5,034 nt of DNA from positions 1 through 5,034 of the forward strand of contig JAIYBS010000072.1 in assembly GCA_027488415.1 (NCBI GenBank), given 5' to 3'. Below the pieces are notes generated by a model, which was not told the origin of the DNA, did no database searches, and saw nothing but the letters and a program-made list of their open reading frames with translations. The stretch comes from Planctomycetaceae bacterium. Its GTDB lineage: Bacteria > Planctomycetota > Phycisphaerae > Phycisphaerales > SM1A02. Both the position numbers and the translations under genes were made by a program. Shown here piece after piece: positions 1 to 5,034 of the stretch; the stretch's first letter is position 1, and the number at the start of each line of letters is the position of its first letter.

Positions 1-43
1 CGGCAGGCGCGAGGACCGCGCGCAGGACGAGGTCAAGTTCCAC
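1..43 (-). CDS. Possible N-terminal fragment of an unidentified gene (runs off left edge)
   Basis: On the minus strand a GTG codon at 43-41 opens a frame that stays open to the window edge and reads V(M)-E-L-D-L-V-L-R-A-V-L-A-P-A. An AGGAG sequence lies 11 nt upstream of this GTG, one of the better Shine-Dalgarno matches in the window. A second in-frame GTG at 55-53 overlaps the AGGAG, so the start at 43 is preferred. The codons are mostly G/C-ending, like the other genes. It would lie downstream of yceI and on the same strand, with 88 bp between the yceI stop and this start. Only 14 codons are visible, so neither family nor function can be given and the frame could be fortuitous. Confidence 0.35.
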   Translation of the reverse strand, partial: MELDLVLRAVLAPA

Positions 44-131
44 GGGGACAGTCACTCCTGCGCACGGACGTCGATCCGCGCGCTCGCAGGCGATTCAATC
101 GAATGTGCCGCCGACCGCCGCGCCGCGCGCG

Positions 132-752
132 TCACTTCGCGGGGCTGCCCTCGAGGCCGACGATGACCTTGACGTCGTCGCCGATCGCGCCCTTCTCGAC
201 GCCGTAGTTGACGCCGAATTCGCTGCGCTTGACGGTGAACGTCGCCTCGAAGCCCGCCTTCGGGCCGCGGCCCATATCGCGCATGCCGCAGAACTCCACC
301 TTCGCGGTGACCGGCTTGGTCACGCCGTGCATGGTGAGCTCGCCCATCACGTCGTAGGTCGACTCGCCGGTCTTGGTGGCCTTCGTGCTCTTGAAGGTCA
401 TGGCCGGGAAGTCCTTCGTCGAGAAGAAGTCCGGGCTGCGAAGATGCTTGTCGAGGTCGGCGTTGCCGCTGTCCACGGACTCGGTCTTGATCGTGACGTC
501 GAACTTGAGGCCCTCGGCCTTGCCCTGCTCGAACGTGAAGTTGCCGCTGACCTCGTTGAAGCGGCCCCAGAACTGGCCCGCTCCGAGGTGGTGCACGCGG
601 AAGAGGGCCATCGAGTGCACGTCGTCGATCGCGAAGACCTGGGGGCCGGACATCGCGGCGGCGGGCTTCGCGGGCTCCTGCGCGGCAAGCATGCCGGCGA
701 GCGCGAGGGAGGCGGTCAGCGAGAGGACGGTCGAGCGGATCGTGGAGTTCAT
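132..752 (-). CDS. YceI-family periplasmic protein
   Basis: This is a 206-residue protein, close to the usual size of about 190 residues for YceI proteins. Residues 1-24 look like a Sec signal peptide: Arg6, a hydrophobic core at about 8-22, and a likely cut after Leu-Ala-Ala before QEPAKP. There is no lipobox cysteine, so the mature form should be soluble in the periplasm. The YceI fold is an extended beta-barrel that, in characterised members, binds isoprenoid or other amphiphilic lipids. Family marks visible are DVHSMALFRVHHLG (44-57), VDSGNADLDKHLRSPDFF (93-110), GELTMHGVTKPVT (127-139), RSEFGVNYG (166-174) and the closing IGDDVKVIVGLEG (180-192). The start follows parB by 71 bp; I see neither a clear promoter nor a Shine-Dalgarno sequence there, so it may be read with parB or start separately. 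The family is clear. The ligand is unknown, although a polyprenyl or quinone ligand would suit a region that also holds a UbiA enzyme and nuoA (inference only). Confidence 0.93.
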   Translation of the reverse strand: MNSTIRSTVLSLTASLALAGMLAAQEPAKPAAAMSGPQVFAIDDVHSMALFRVHHLGAGQFWGRFNEVSGNFTFEQGKAEGLKFDVTIKTESVDSGNADLDKHLRSPDFFSTKDFPAMTFKSTKATKTGESTYDVMGELTMHGVTKPVTAKVEFCGMRDMGRGPKAGFEATFTVKRSEFGVNYGVEKGAIGDDVKVIVGLEGSPAK

Positions 753-823
753 GGTGCGGGAGTTTCGCAGGTTTTGGGTGGTCGGATCTCAGGTCCTGTG
801 TAAGAAATGGTTATTGGTCCTTC

Positions 824-1864
824 CTACACCGTCATGCGATCACCCTGGAAGCCGATCCGCTGCATGAGGCCATCGAACTCATCCAGCGTGAAGAACTGGA
901 TTCGAAGCTCGCCCGAGCCCTTCTTGCGACCGACCTTCAGTTCCACGCGGGTACCCAGGTGTTCCTCCAACTGGCGTCGCAGATCCGCGAGATGGGCAGA
1001 CCCCGGCGTCCGCCCCTTACCTCGCGTTGTTCCACGTGGAACAACCGCGCCATCCCGAACCGCCGCCTCGAGCTGTCGAACGGACCAATCCTGTCCAACC
1101 GCCTGCTCAGCCAGCGACCGGCGAACCGAGAGATCCGACACGCCGAGGAGCACCTTCGCGTGACCCAAGGAAAGCGCGGCCGACCGGACATGGGCGGCAC
1201 ATGCCGCATCGAGCTCGTTCAGGCGCAGGAGGTTTGAGATCGACGGACGGTCCAATCCCACGCGATCAGCGAGCTCCTGGTGCGTCCAGCCAAACTCGTC
1301 GGCGAGGCGACGCAGCGCGGACGCACGATCCATGGGGTTCAGGTCTTCCCGCTGCAGGTTCTCGACGAGCGACAGTTCGGCCGCCTTCGCGTCATCGACC
1401 GCTTGGACGATCGCGGGGACCTCCGTCCGGCCCAGCCGGTCCATGGCCCGCCACCGGCGCTCGCCGGCAATGAGTTCGTAGCGGCCTGACTGTCCCACAA
1501 CCCTCCGAACCACAATGGGTTGCATCAATCCCGACTGCTCAATGCTCCGCGCCAATGCCTCCAGCGACGTTGGATCGATGCCTCCACGAGGCTGGTACTT
1601 GCCAGGCTGAATCGACCGGATCGGCAGGAACTCAACCACCGCCGCGCCGACCGGCGAATCAGCCAATGGCTCCGTCTTCACCTCCACGGTGGTGGAGACC
1701 ACGGCCGTCGGGCGGGGCGCGGGCGCCGCCTGTGGTGAAAGCCCGGGATCCGACTTCGGCTTGTTGATCGAAACAGGGATCAAGCTCCCAAGGCCACGAC
1801 CGAGCTTGGAGGGCGTGGGTTGTGACGCACCAGACTTCGAACGATCATCACTTGGCTTTGCCAT
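824..1864 (-). CDS. parB: Chromosome-partitioning protein ParB (Spo0J/Noc-type CTPase clamp)
   Basis: This is a 346-residue ParB. In this family the protein binds parS, loads CTP, closes into a clamp and slides on DNA to build the partition complex near the origin. In order: a KLGRGLGSLIP motif (20-30), which in the family contacts ParA; a long Pro/Ala-rich linker (about 31-78); the CTP-binding domain with QPRGGID (91-97), GLMQPIVVR (112-120), GERRWRA (134-140) and ENLQREDLNP (168-177), where Glu168 and Asn169 match the catalytic pair; a helix-turn-helix around FGWTHQELADRVGLDRPSIS (191-210); a linker; and a C-terminal dimerisation domain (about 291-346). The ATG at 1864 is chosen because AGAGGA sits 7 nt before it. 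A longer frame from GTG at 1942 has no ribosome site and would translate the upstream parS. An internal parS encodes residues 274-279. No parA is adjacent; the upstream neighbour is the beta-CASP gene. By eye, base use is a little less GC-extreme than in the neighbours. Confidence 0.95.
   Translation of the reverse strand: MAKPSDDRSKSGASQPTPSKLGRGLGSLIPVSINKPKSDPGLSPQAAPAPRPTAVVSTTVEVKTEPLADSPVGAAVVEFLPIRSIQPGKYQPRGGIDPTSLEALARSIEQSGLMQPIVVRRVVGQSGRYELIAGERRWRAMDRLGRTEVPAIVQAVDDAKAAELSLVENLQREDLNPMDRASALRRLADEFGWTHQELADRVGLDRPSISNLLRLNELDAACAAHVRSAALSLGHAKVLLGVSDLSVRRSLAEQAVGQDWSVRQLEAAVRDGAVVPRGTTRGKGRTPGSAHLADLRRQLEEHLGTRVELKVGRKKGSGELRIQFFTLDEFDGLMQRIGFQGDRMTV
1028..1043. other. parS: parS centromere site inside parB
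   Basis: TGTTCCACGTGGAACA is a perfect 16-bp palindrome and matches the widely conserved bacterial parS consensus (TGTTtCACGTGaAACA type). Here the symmetry extends to 20 bp (1026-1045). It lies within the parB coding sequence and is read in frame as Val274-Val275-Pro-Arg-Gly-Thr279, in the linker between the helix-turn-helix region and the C-terminal domain. ParB dimers are expected to bind and load CTP-dependently here. The same word occurs again at 1880-1895, with 18 identical bases counting the flank. Confidence 0.9.
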
Positions 1865-1871
1865 GTCGCGA

Positions 1872-1877
1872 TCCTCT
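1872..1877 (-). promoter_or_regulatory. parB ribosome-binding site
   Basis: On the minus strand AGAGGA stands 7 nt before the ATG at 1864, a good Shine-Dalgarno match in a window where most starts lack one. It decides the parB start in favour of MAKPSDD over an upstream in-frame GTG at 1942. It is 2 nt from the upstream parS palindrome, so ParB on that site would sit next to the initiation region. Confidence 0.7.
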
Positions 1878-1879
1878 GT

Positions 1880-1895
1880 TGTTCCACGTGGAACA
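1880..1895. other. parS: parS centromere site in the parB leader
   Basis: This second perfect copy of TGTTCCACGTGGAACA lies 15 nt upstream of the parB ATG and only 3 nt before the AGAGGA ribosome-binding site. If the promoter is in the gap up to 2043, the site falls in the 5' untranslated leader. ParB bound or nucleating here could therefore repress its own gene as well as load onto the chromosome. The two sites are 852 bp apart, which is a multiple of three, so both fall in the same reading frame. The function is inferred from the family consensus; binding is not shown by sequence alone. Confidence 0.9.
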
Positions 1896-1924
1896 CTCGC
1901 GCAACGCGAACTCCACGCGCGCGG

Positions 1925-1986
1925 ATCGTAACGATCGCCCACGAGACATCAACACAAACGACAAACTCTTCAGGTCTTATAACCTG
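1925..1986 (-). promoter_or_regulatory. Candidate parB promoter region (two alternatives)
   Basis: The 179-bp gap 1865-2043 is visibly richer in A/T than the surrounding genes. Two sigma70-like possibilities are seen on the minus strand. One is a TATAAG box (1981-1976) enclosed by the inverted repeat CAGGT/ACCTG (1971-1986), with no good -35. The other is TTGATG (1952-1947) with TACGAT (1930-1925) at 16 bp spacing, where the -10 overlaps a short palindrome, GATCGT-A-ACGATC (1924-1936). Either would place the upstream parS downstream of the transcription start. Consensus matches are only moderate (4 of 6 for each box of the second). Confidence 0.3.
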
Positions 1987-2001
1987 TTGTACGCCCCGTG
2001 C

Positions 2002-2016
2002 TCGACTTTGAGTCGA
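2002..2016 (-). terminator. Short hairpin after the beta-CASP gene
   Basis: TCGACT and AGTCGA form a perfect 6-bp stem around a 3-nt loop, starting 27 nt after the stop codon of the beta-CASP gene. There is no U-tract on either side, so it is at best a weak or factor-assisted terminator, or a 3'-end stabilising hairpin. It could equally be an operator upstream of parB. Confidence 0.3.
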
Positions 2017-2043
2017 ACTGGCGTGATCTGCTTCGATCGTGCG

Positions 2044-3507
2044 TCAGGCGAGGTTGATCGTCTGAGAAATTGCTGGCTTGGCGACCGAAGACGAGACGAC
2101 GGACTGCACGCGCGCCTCCATCCCGGTTCGCGCTGCCTCGTCGCCGTGGTTGAGCACCACGACCGAGGGTGAGTGGCCGCTGCCGGCCAGCCACTCGCAC
2201 ATCTGCGGCGCATCGGCATGCCCACTGAGGCCGTGCAGCCGCGTGATGCGCGCGCGCACGTCCATCTCGGTGCCGTTGATCCGCACCCGACGGGCCGTGC
2301 CCTCGGCAAGCGACTCCGCGAGCGACCCGGGCAGCACGTACCCGGTGAACACCACGTAGCCGCGGTCGTGGCCGAGCGCGTTCTCGAGGTGGTGGAGCAC
2401 CGGGCCGGCATCGCAGAAACCGCTGCCAGCAAGCACGATTCCCGCACCCTCGCGACCCGCGACGCGCAGCGAGTGCTTGCGCGACCAGAGGCAATGGAGC
2501 GAGTCGAAGTCGAACGGCGAGTGCCCCGCGCCGATCATCGCGCGGGCCGACGACGAGAGGAGCGACGGATGCTGCACGCAGAGCTCCGCCGCACGGATGG
2601 CCATCGGGCTGTCGAGATAGACCGGAATGTCCTCGAGCACCCCCTCGCGCGCGAGGCGGGCAAGGTGATGCACCAGGACCTGCGCGCGCCCCACGCTGAA
2701 GGTGGGAAGCACGGCGGTCCGGCGGCCGTGCCGGCAATCCTCGACGACCTTGCGGAGCGTTCCGTCCACGTCCGGGGCAGGGGCGCCGTGCGCACGCGCA
2801 CCGGTGGTCGACTCCATCACCACGACGTCCGCGGCCGGGGCGTGGCCGCGCGCCGCGAGGTAGGACTCGCCGGCAGGGCCGATGTCGCCCGAGAAGACGA
2901 TGCGCACGCGCGAGGCGCCGTGCACGACCTCGAACTCGACGGACGCGCTGCCGATGATGTGGCCCGCGTCGTGCAGGCGCATGCGGACGCCCGGCGCGAT
3001 GTCGCGCCACGCACCGTACGGAACGCCCACGATTCCGCGCGAGACGCGCTCGGCATCGCCCTTCGTGTAGAGGACCGGCGGGTCCTCGAGCCGCTGCTGC
3101 GCGGCGACCACGGCCGGATCCGGCGCAGGGTCGAGCACGACCGCGTCGGGGCCCGTGCCGTCGCGGTGCTCCTCAAGCCGCACCTTCTGCAGGTTCGCGG
3201 AGCTCCGGAGCACCATAGGCAGCAGGGTCGCGGTGGGCTCGGTGCAGAAGACCAGGCCGTCGTAGCCGAGCCGGGCCAGCATTCCCAGGCGGCCGCAGTG
3301 GTCGATGTGCGCGTGCGTGCAGACCACCGCGCTCAGGCGGCGGAAGTCGATCGGCGGCGCGACCGCGTTGCGCTGCTCCTGCGAGGGAGCCCCCTGGAAA
3401 AGGCCGAAATCCACGAGAATTCGCGCGTGCTCCGTCTCGAGGAGCGTGCAGCTGCCGGTGACCTCGCCGGCGGCGCCCAGAAACGTCAGAGTCGGTGACT
3501 TCGGCAC
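2044..3507 (-). CDS. Metallo-beta-lactamase/beta-CASP RNase-like protein (CPSF/Ysh1 type)
   Basis: This is a 487-residue, probably cytoplasmic protein of the bacterial CPSF-like group (COG1236 type), whose characterised members are zinc-dependent RNases. Metal-ligand motifs are all present: HAHIDH (65-70), His183 in HDAGH, Asp208 in FSGDIG, beta-CASP motif A Glu232, the SGHAD block (428-432) and His454 in NHG. The beta-CASP insert runs from about 232 to 400, with LPTFSVGRAQ (268-277), VYLDSPMA (296-303) and GSGFCDAGPVLHHL (361-374). The usual EST-Y-G-D-R sequence reads ESTTGAR here, so the Tyr and Asp are replaced. No KH domain follows. The start is GTG at 3507, chosen because the beta-strand TLTFLGAAGEVTGSC must be included; no Shine-Dalgarno is seen and a TATAGT box lies just upstream. 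It sits between nuoA and parB with gaps of 76 and 179 bp. Family assignment is firm; the RNA substrate is unknown. Confidence 0.92.
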   Translation of the reverse strand: MPKSPTLTFLGAAGEVTGSCTLLETEHARILVDFGLFQGAPSQEQRNAVAPPIDFRRLSAVVCTHAHIDHCGRLGMLARLGYDGLVFCTEPTATLLPMVLRSSANLQKVRLEEHRDGTGPDAVVLDPAPDPAVVAAQQRLEDPPVLYTKGDAERVSRGIVGVPYGAWRDIAPGVRMRLHDAGHIIGSASVEFEVVHGASRVRIVFSGDIGPAGESYLAARGHAPAADVVVMESTTGARAHGAPAPDVDGTLRKVVEDCRHGRRTAVLPTFSVGRAQVLVHHLARLAREGVLEDIPVYLDSPMAIRAAELCVQHPSLLSSSARAMIGAGHSPFDFDSLHCLWSRKHSLRVAGREGAGIVLAGSGFCDAGPVLHHLENALGHDRGYVVFTGYVLPGSLAESLAEGTARRVRINGTEMDVRARITRLHGLSGHADAPQMCEWLAGSGHSPSVVVLNHGDEAARTGMEARVQSVVSSSVAKPAISQTINLA

Positions 3508-3516
3508 GAGAACCGC

Positions 3517-3522
3517 ACTATA
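3517..3522 (-). promoter_or_regulatory. Candidate -10 box for the beta-CASP gene
   Basis: On the minus strand TATAGT (5 of 6 to TATAAT) ends 9 nt before the GTG at 3507. Transcription would then start within about 0-3 nt of the start codon, giving a leaderless or near-leaderless mRNA, which fits the lack of a Shine-Dalgarno sequence. No convincing -35 hexamer is seen 16-18 bp upstream, so this stays tentative. Confidence 0.35.
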
Positions 3523-3542
3523 GGGGTTCCCGCGGAATCACG

Positions 3543-3569
3543 ATCCCCGAGGCTCGCCGCCGCGGGGAT
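3543..3569 (-). terminator. GC-rich hairpin after nuoA
   Basis: ATCCCCG and CGGGGAT form a 7-bp perfect stem around a 13-nt loop, 14 nt after the nuoA stop codon. It lacks a U-tract, so it is not a textbook intrinsic terminator. Its place between nuoA and a possible promoter for the next gene suggests a transcript boundary. Confidence 0.35.
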
Positions 3570-3583
3570 GCGCGGGGCGCGGC

Positions 3584-3979
3584 TCAGTCCCAGCGGAACA
3601 CGCCCTTGCGCCACGCGTAGATGTACGCCGCGACGCTGGTGGCGATGAAGAACAGGATTCGCGCCAGGAACAGGCCCGCCATCGGGCTCTGCGGCTCGAG
3701 CTGCGCGTAGGCGACCGCCCACGGGTAGAGGAAGATGACCTCGACGTCGAACAGGAGGAACGTCATCGCCACGACGAAGAAGCGCACGTTGAAGCGCTTG
3801 CGGGCCGAGCCGATGGCGGCCATGCCGCTCTCGTAGGTGTCGCCCTTGATGGCGCCCTCGCGGCGCGGGCCGAGCAGGGCGCTCGCGCCGATGTTGACGA
3901 TCGCGAACACCACGCTCATCGAGAGCGCGATCGCGATCGGGATGTAGCTGGCGAGGGACGAGTCGGCGAGGAGCGTCAT
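3584..3979 (-). CDS. nuoA: NADH-quinone oxidoreductase subunit A (complex I, NuoA/ND3)
   Basis: This is a 131-residue membrane protein, normal length for NuoA. It is one of the small core subunits of the membrane arm of respiratory complex I, at the junction with the peripheral arm near the quinone site. Three membrane segments are visible at about 11-37, 65-90 and 100-122. The diagnostic loop and second helix are there: YESGM (49-53), GSARKRFNVRFFVVAM (57-72), LLFDVEVIFLYPW (75-87) with Asp78 and Glu80, and the C-terminal YAWRKGVFRWD (121-131). The ATG at 3979 gives the expected N-terminus; no ribosome site is evident. It begins 33 bp after the UbiA stop, so the two are probably co-transcribed. 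No nuoB follows: the next gene is a beta-CASP protein after a hairpin, so nuoA is separated from at least the immediate downstream part of the usual nuo operon. Confidence 0.95.
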   Translation of the reverse strand: MTLLADSSLASYIPIAIALSMSVVFAIVNIGASALLGPRREGAIKGDTYESGMAAIGSARKRFNVRFFVVAMTFLLFDVEVIFLYPWAVAYAQLEPQSPMAGLFLARILFFIATSVAAYIYAWRKGVFRWD

Positions 3980-4012
3980 GCGGGCCGGAATGGTAGCAGG
4001 GCACCCGCGACG

Positions 4013-4945
4013 TCAGCTCGCCGCGAACCGGGGACGGAGCGCCCCCGCTATGCCCCAGAGCCCGAGGCAAAGGAGCCCGAGGAGCGGCCTCCCCAGGAGG
4101 AAGCAGGTGGCCGCGTCCACCAAGGGGATGGCGCCGATCCAGCTGCCCACCGCCGCCGGGACGGCGAACCGCGCGGCACCGTTGCGCGCGGTCCGGATCC
4201 CGCCGACCACCGACACCACCGCGAAGGCGATCGCGCCGACCCCGAGCGTCGCCGAGAGGGCCCCGTCGGGGGCGACGCCCTCGGCGAACCACATGCCGAG
4301 CGGGGCGCAAGCCGCGACCGGCAACGCCCAGGACGCACGGCGGGCGAGCAGGCCGAAGCCCCGGACCTCGTCACGCGCGGCAAGAGACACCGCGGCGACG
4401 TAGGCGAACGCGCCGCCCGCGACCCATTGCAGGATCGCCCAGTCGGTGCCGGTGCTGGTTGCCAATGCTGCGATCACGAACACGAGCGCACGGCATGCCG
4501 CCATGAGCAGGAACCCGCCGGGCACGAGCGCATGAAGGAGGTCGTAGAGCACCACGAACGCGGCGAGCGCGAGCGCCCACCAGGCGGTGGCGGGGGACGC
4601 GACCGCGAGCGTCGCGGTGCCGACGCCGAGCATCGCGAACCCGGCGACCATCGCGCGACCGACCGAGATCCGCCCGGAGGGAATCGGCCGTCCCGGGCGC
4701 TCGCGCGCGTCGATCCGCGCGTCGAACGCGTCGTTCAGCACCATCCCCGCGAGGTAGACGAGCACGATGCCGAACAGCACCAGGAGCGTCTGCCCGAGCG
4801 GTACGTCGATCGTCGACAGCCGCGCCTGCAGCCCGACCGCGATGCCGGCAAGCACGTTCGTGACGACCGTCGGCGAGTTCGACACGCGCATCAGCGTGAG
4901 CCACGCGCCGACTCCGCCGGCGTTGCGGGGAGAGGAGAGGCTCAT
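4013..4945 (-). CDS. UbiA-superfamily membrane prenyltransferase
   Basis: This is a 310-residue polytopic membrane protein with about eight or nine hydrophobic segments, the normal size for UbiA enzymes, which move a prenyl chain from a polyprenyl diphosphate to an aromatic or other acceptor. The first Mg-diphosphate motif is complete: NDAFDARID (71-79) followed by RPGRPIPSGRIS (83-94). The second motif is atypical: YDLLHALVPGGFLLMAACR (134-152) keeps one Asp, but the usual second acidic residue and the Lys of the common YDxxxK form are missing. The MxxCR ending recalls divergent UbiA subfamilies (for example EboC-like proteins) rather than UbiA/MenA; that resemblance is from memory and weak. 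The ATG at 4945 overlaps the stop of the upstream gene in an ATGA arrangement, which implies translational coupling, and nuoA follows after 33 bp. The acceptor cannot be told; a quinone or membrane-lipid role is only a guess from nuoA next door. Confidence 0.88.
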   Translation of the reverse strand: MSLSSPRNAGGVGAWLTLMRVSNSPTVVTNVLAGIAVGLQARLSTIDVPLGQTLLVLFGIVLVYLAGMVLNDAFDARIDARERPGRPIPSGRISVGRAMVAGFAMLGVGTATLAVASPATAWWALALAAFVVLYDLLHALVPGGFLLMAACRALVFVIAALATSTGTDWAILQWVAGGAFAYVAAVSLAARDEVRGFGLLARRASWALPVAACAPLGMWFAEGVAPDGALSATLGVGAIAFAVVSVVGGIRTARNGAARFAVPAAVGSWIGAIPLVDAATCFLLGRPLLGLLCLGLWGIAGALRPRFAAS

Positions 4946-5034
4946 CGCGTGGCCGCCTGCGGAGTGAGCCCCGCCGCGCGCATGCGTTCCTCGAGCCAGC
5001 GGATCTCGCGCGTGATCCCCTGCGCCAGTCCGTC
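4942..5034 (-). CDS. C-terminal end of an unidentified gene (runs off right edge)
   Basis: The last 30 codons and TGA stop of a minus-strand gene are visible. The tail reads from DGLAQGITREIRWLEERMR through AAGLTPQAATR, and is likely one amphipathic helix (roughly ITREIRWLEERMRAAG) followed by a short flexible end. Codons end mostly in G or C, as in its neighbours, and the TGA overlaps the ATG of the UbiA gene (ATGA), which supports this frame and suggests an operon with translational coupling. Too little remains to name a family; a cytoplasmic enzyme acting in the same pathway as the UbiA protein is plausible but not shown. Confidence 0.6.
   Translation of the reverse strand, partial: DGLAQGITREIRWLEERMRAAGLTPQAATR

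Noticed and set aside
36..51. parS-like word AGTTCCACGGGGACAG at the left edge
   Set aside because: Matches only 11 of 16 positions and has no symmetry; likely chance in coding sequence.
105..803. Plus-strand open frame of 232 codons opposite yceI
   Set aside because: Antisense to a gene with a signal peptide and full YceI motifs; its own translation is low-complexity Ala/Arg/Glu/Val.
940..954. Third parS-like word GTTCCACGCGGGTAC near the end of parB
   Set aside because: Only the left half matches; the right half departs from the palindrome, so it is at best a half-site.
1865..1942. N-terminal extension of ParB to a GTG at 1942
   Set aside because: No ribosome site at that GTG, the added residues have no family match, and it would translate through the upstream parS, whereas the ATG at 1864 has AGAGGA at good spacing.
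1970..3010. Minus-strand open frame of 346 codons overlapping the beta-CASP gene in another frame
   Set aside because: Arg/Ala-rich low-complexity translation with no motifs, and it overlaps a well-supported gene on the same strand.
2173..3498. Long open frame of 441 codons on the plus strand opposite the beta-CASP gene
   Set aside because: It is the antisense shadow of a gene with clear catalytic motifs; its product is rich in Arg, His and Ala without family motifs, as expected in GC-rich DNA.
3486..4310. Minus-strand open frame spanning nuoA and parts of its neighbours
   Set aside because: It covers nuoA and the end of the UbiA gene out of frame and translates to Arg/Gly-rich sequence; a GC-driven shadow.

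Overview
This is a GC-rich bacterial window in which every supported gene is on the minus strand, so transcription runs from high to low coordinates. It contains five complete genes: a UbiA-type membrane prenyltransferase, NADH-quinone oxidoreductase subunit A (nuoA), a metallo-beta-lactamase/beta-CASP RNase-like protein, the chromosome-partitioning protein ParB, and a secreted YceI-family protein. The tail of one gene and the probable head of another lie at the edges. The GC content, the mostly weak Shine-Dalgarno sequences and the style of the YceI and ParB proteins would fit Planctomycetota (perhaps Phycisphaerae-like). That is an impression from sequence style and cannot be confirmed here.

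Layout in transcription order. At 5034-4942 is the last 30 codons of an unidentified gene, whose stop overlaps the start of the UbiA gene (4945-4013) in an ATGA arrangement. nuoA (3979-3584) follows after 33 bp, so these three probably form one transcript. A 76-bp gap holds a GC-rich hairpin and a TATAGT box 9 nt before the GTG start of the beta-CASP gene (3507-2044). A 179-bp gap, visibly richer in A/T than the genes around it, precedes parB (1864-824). After 71 bp comes yceI (752-132). At the far left a GTG start at 43 (or 55) seems to open another minus-strand gene that leaves the window.

The most notable signal is two copies of a perfect 16-bp parS palindrome (TGTTCCACGTGGAACA). One lies in the parB leader, ending 15 nt before the start codon and 3 nt before the ribosome-binding site. 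The other lies inside parB, where it is read in frame as Val-Pro-Arg-Gly-Thr in the linker before the C-terminal domain. parB therefore carries its own centromere sites, which suggests both a loading zone for the ParB clamp and autoregulation. No parA is next to parB in the window, and nuoA has no nuoB beside it; both are departures from common gene order.

The neighbours do not obviously form one pathway: membrane lipid/quinone chemistry and respiration (UbiA, NuoA), RNA processing (beta-CASP), segregation (ParB) and a periplasmic lipid-binding-type protein (YceI). I see no insertion sequence, CRISPR array, tRNA or rRNA, and no convincing evidence of a wholly new system. The interest is in the parS placement and in some altered motifs.
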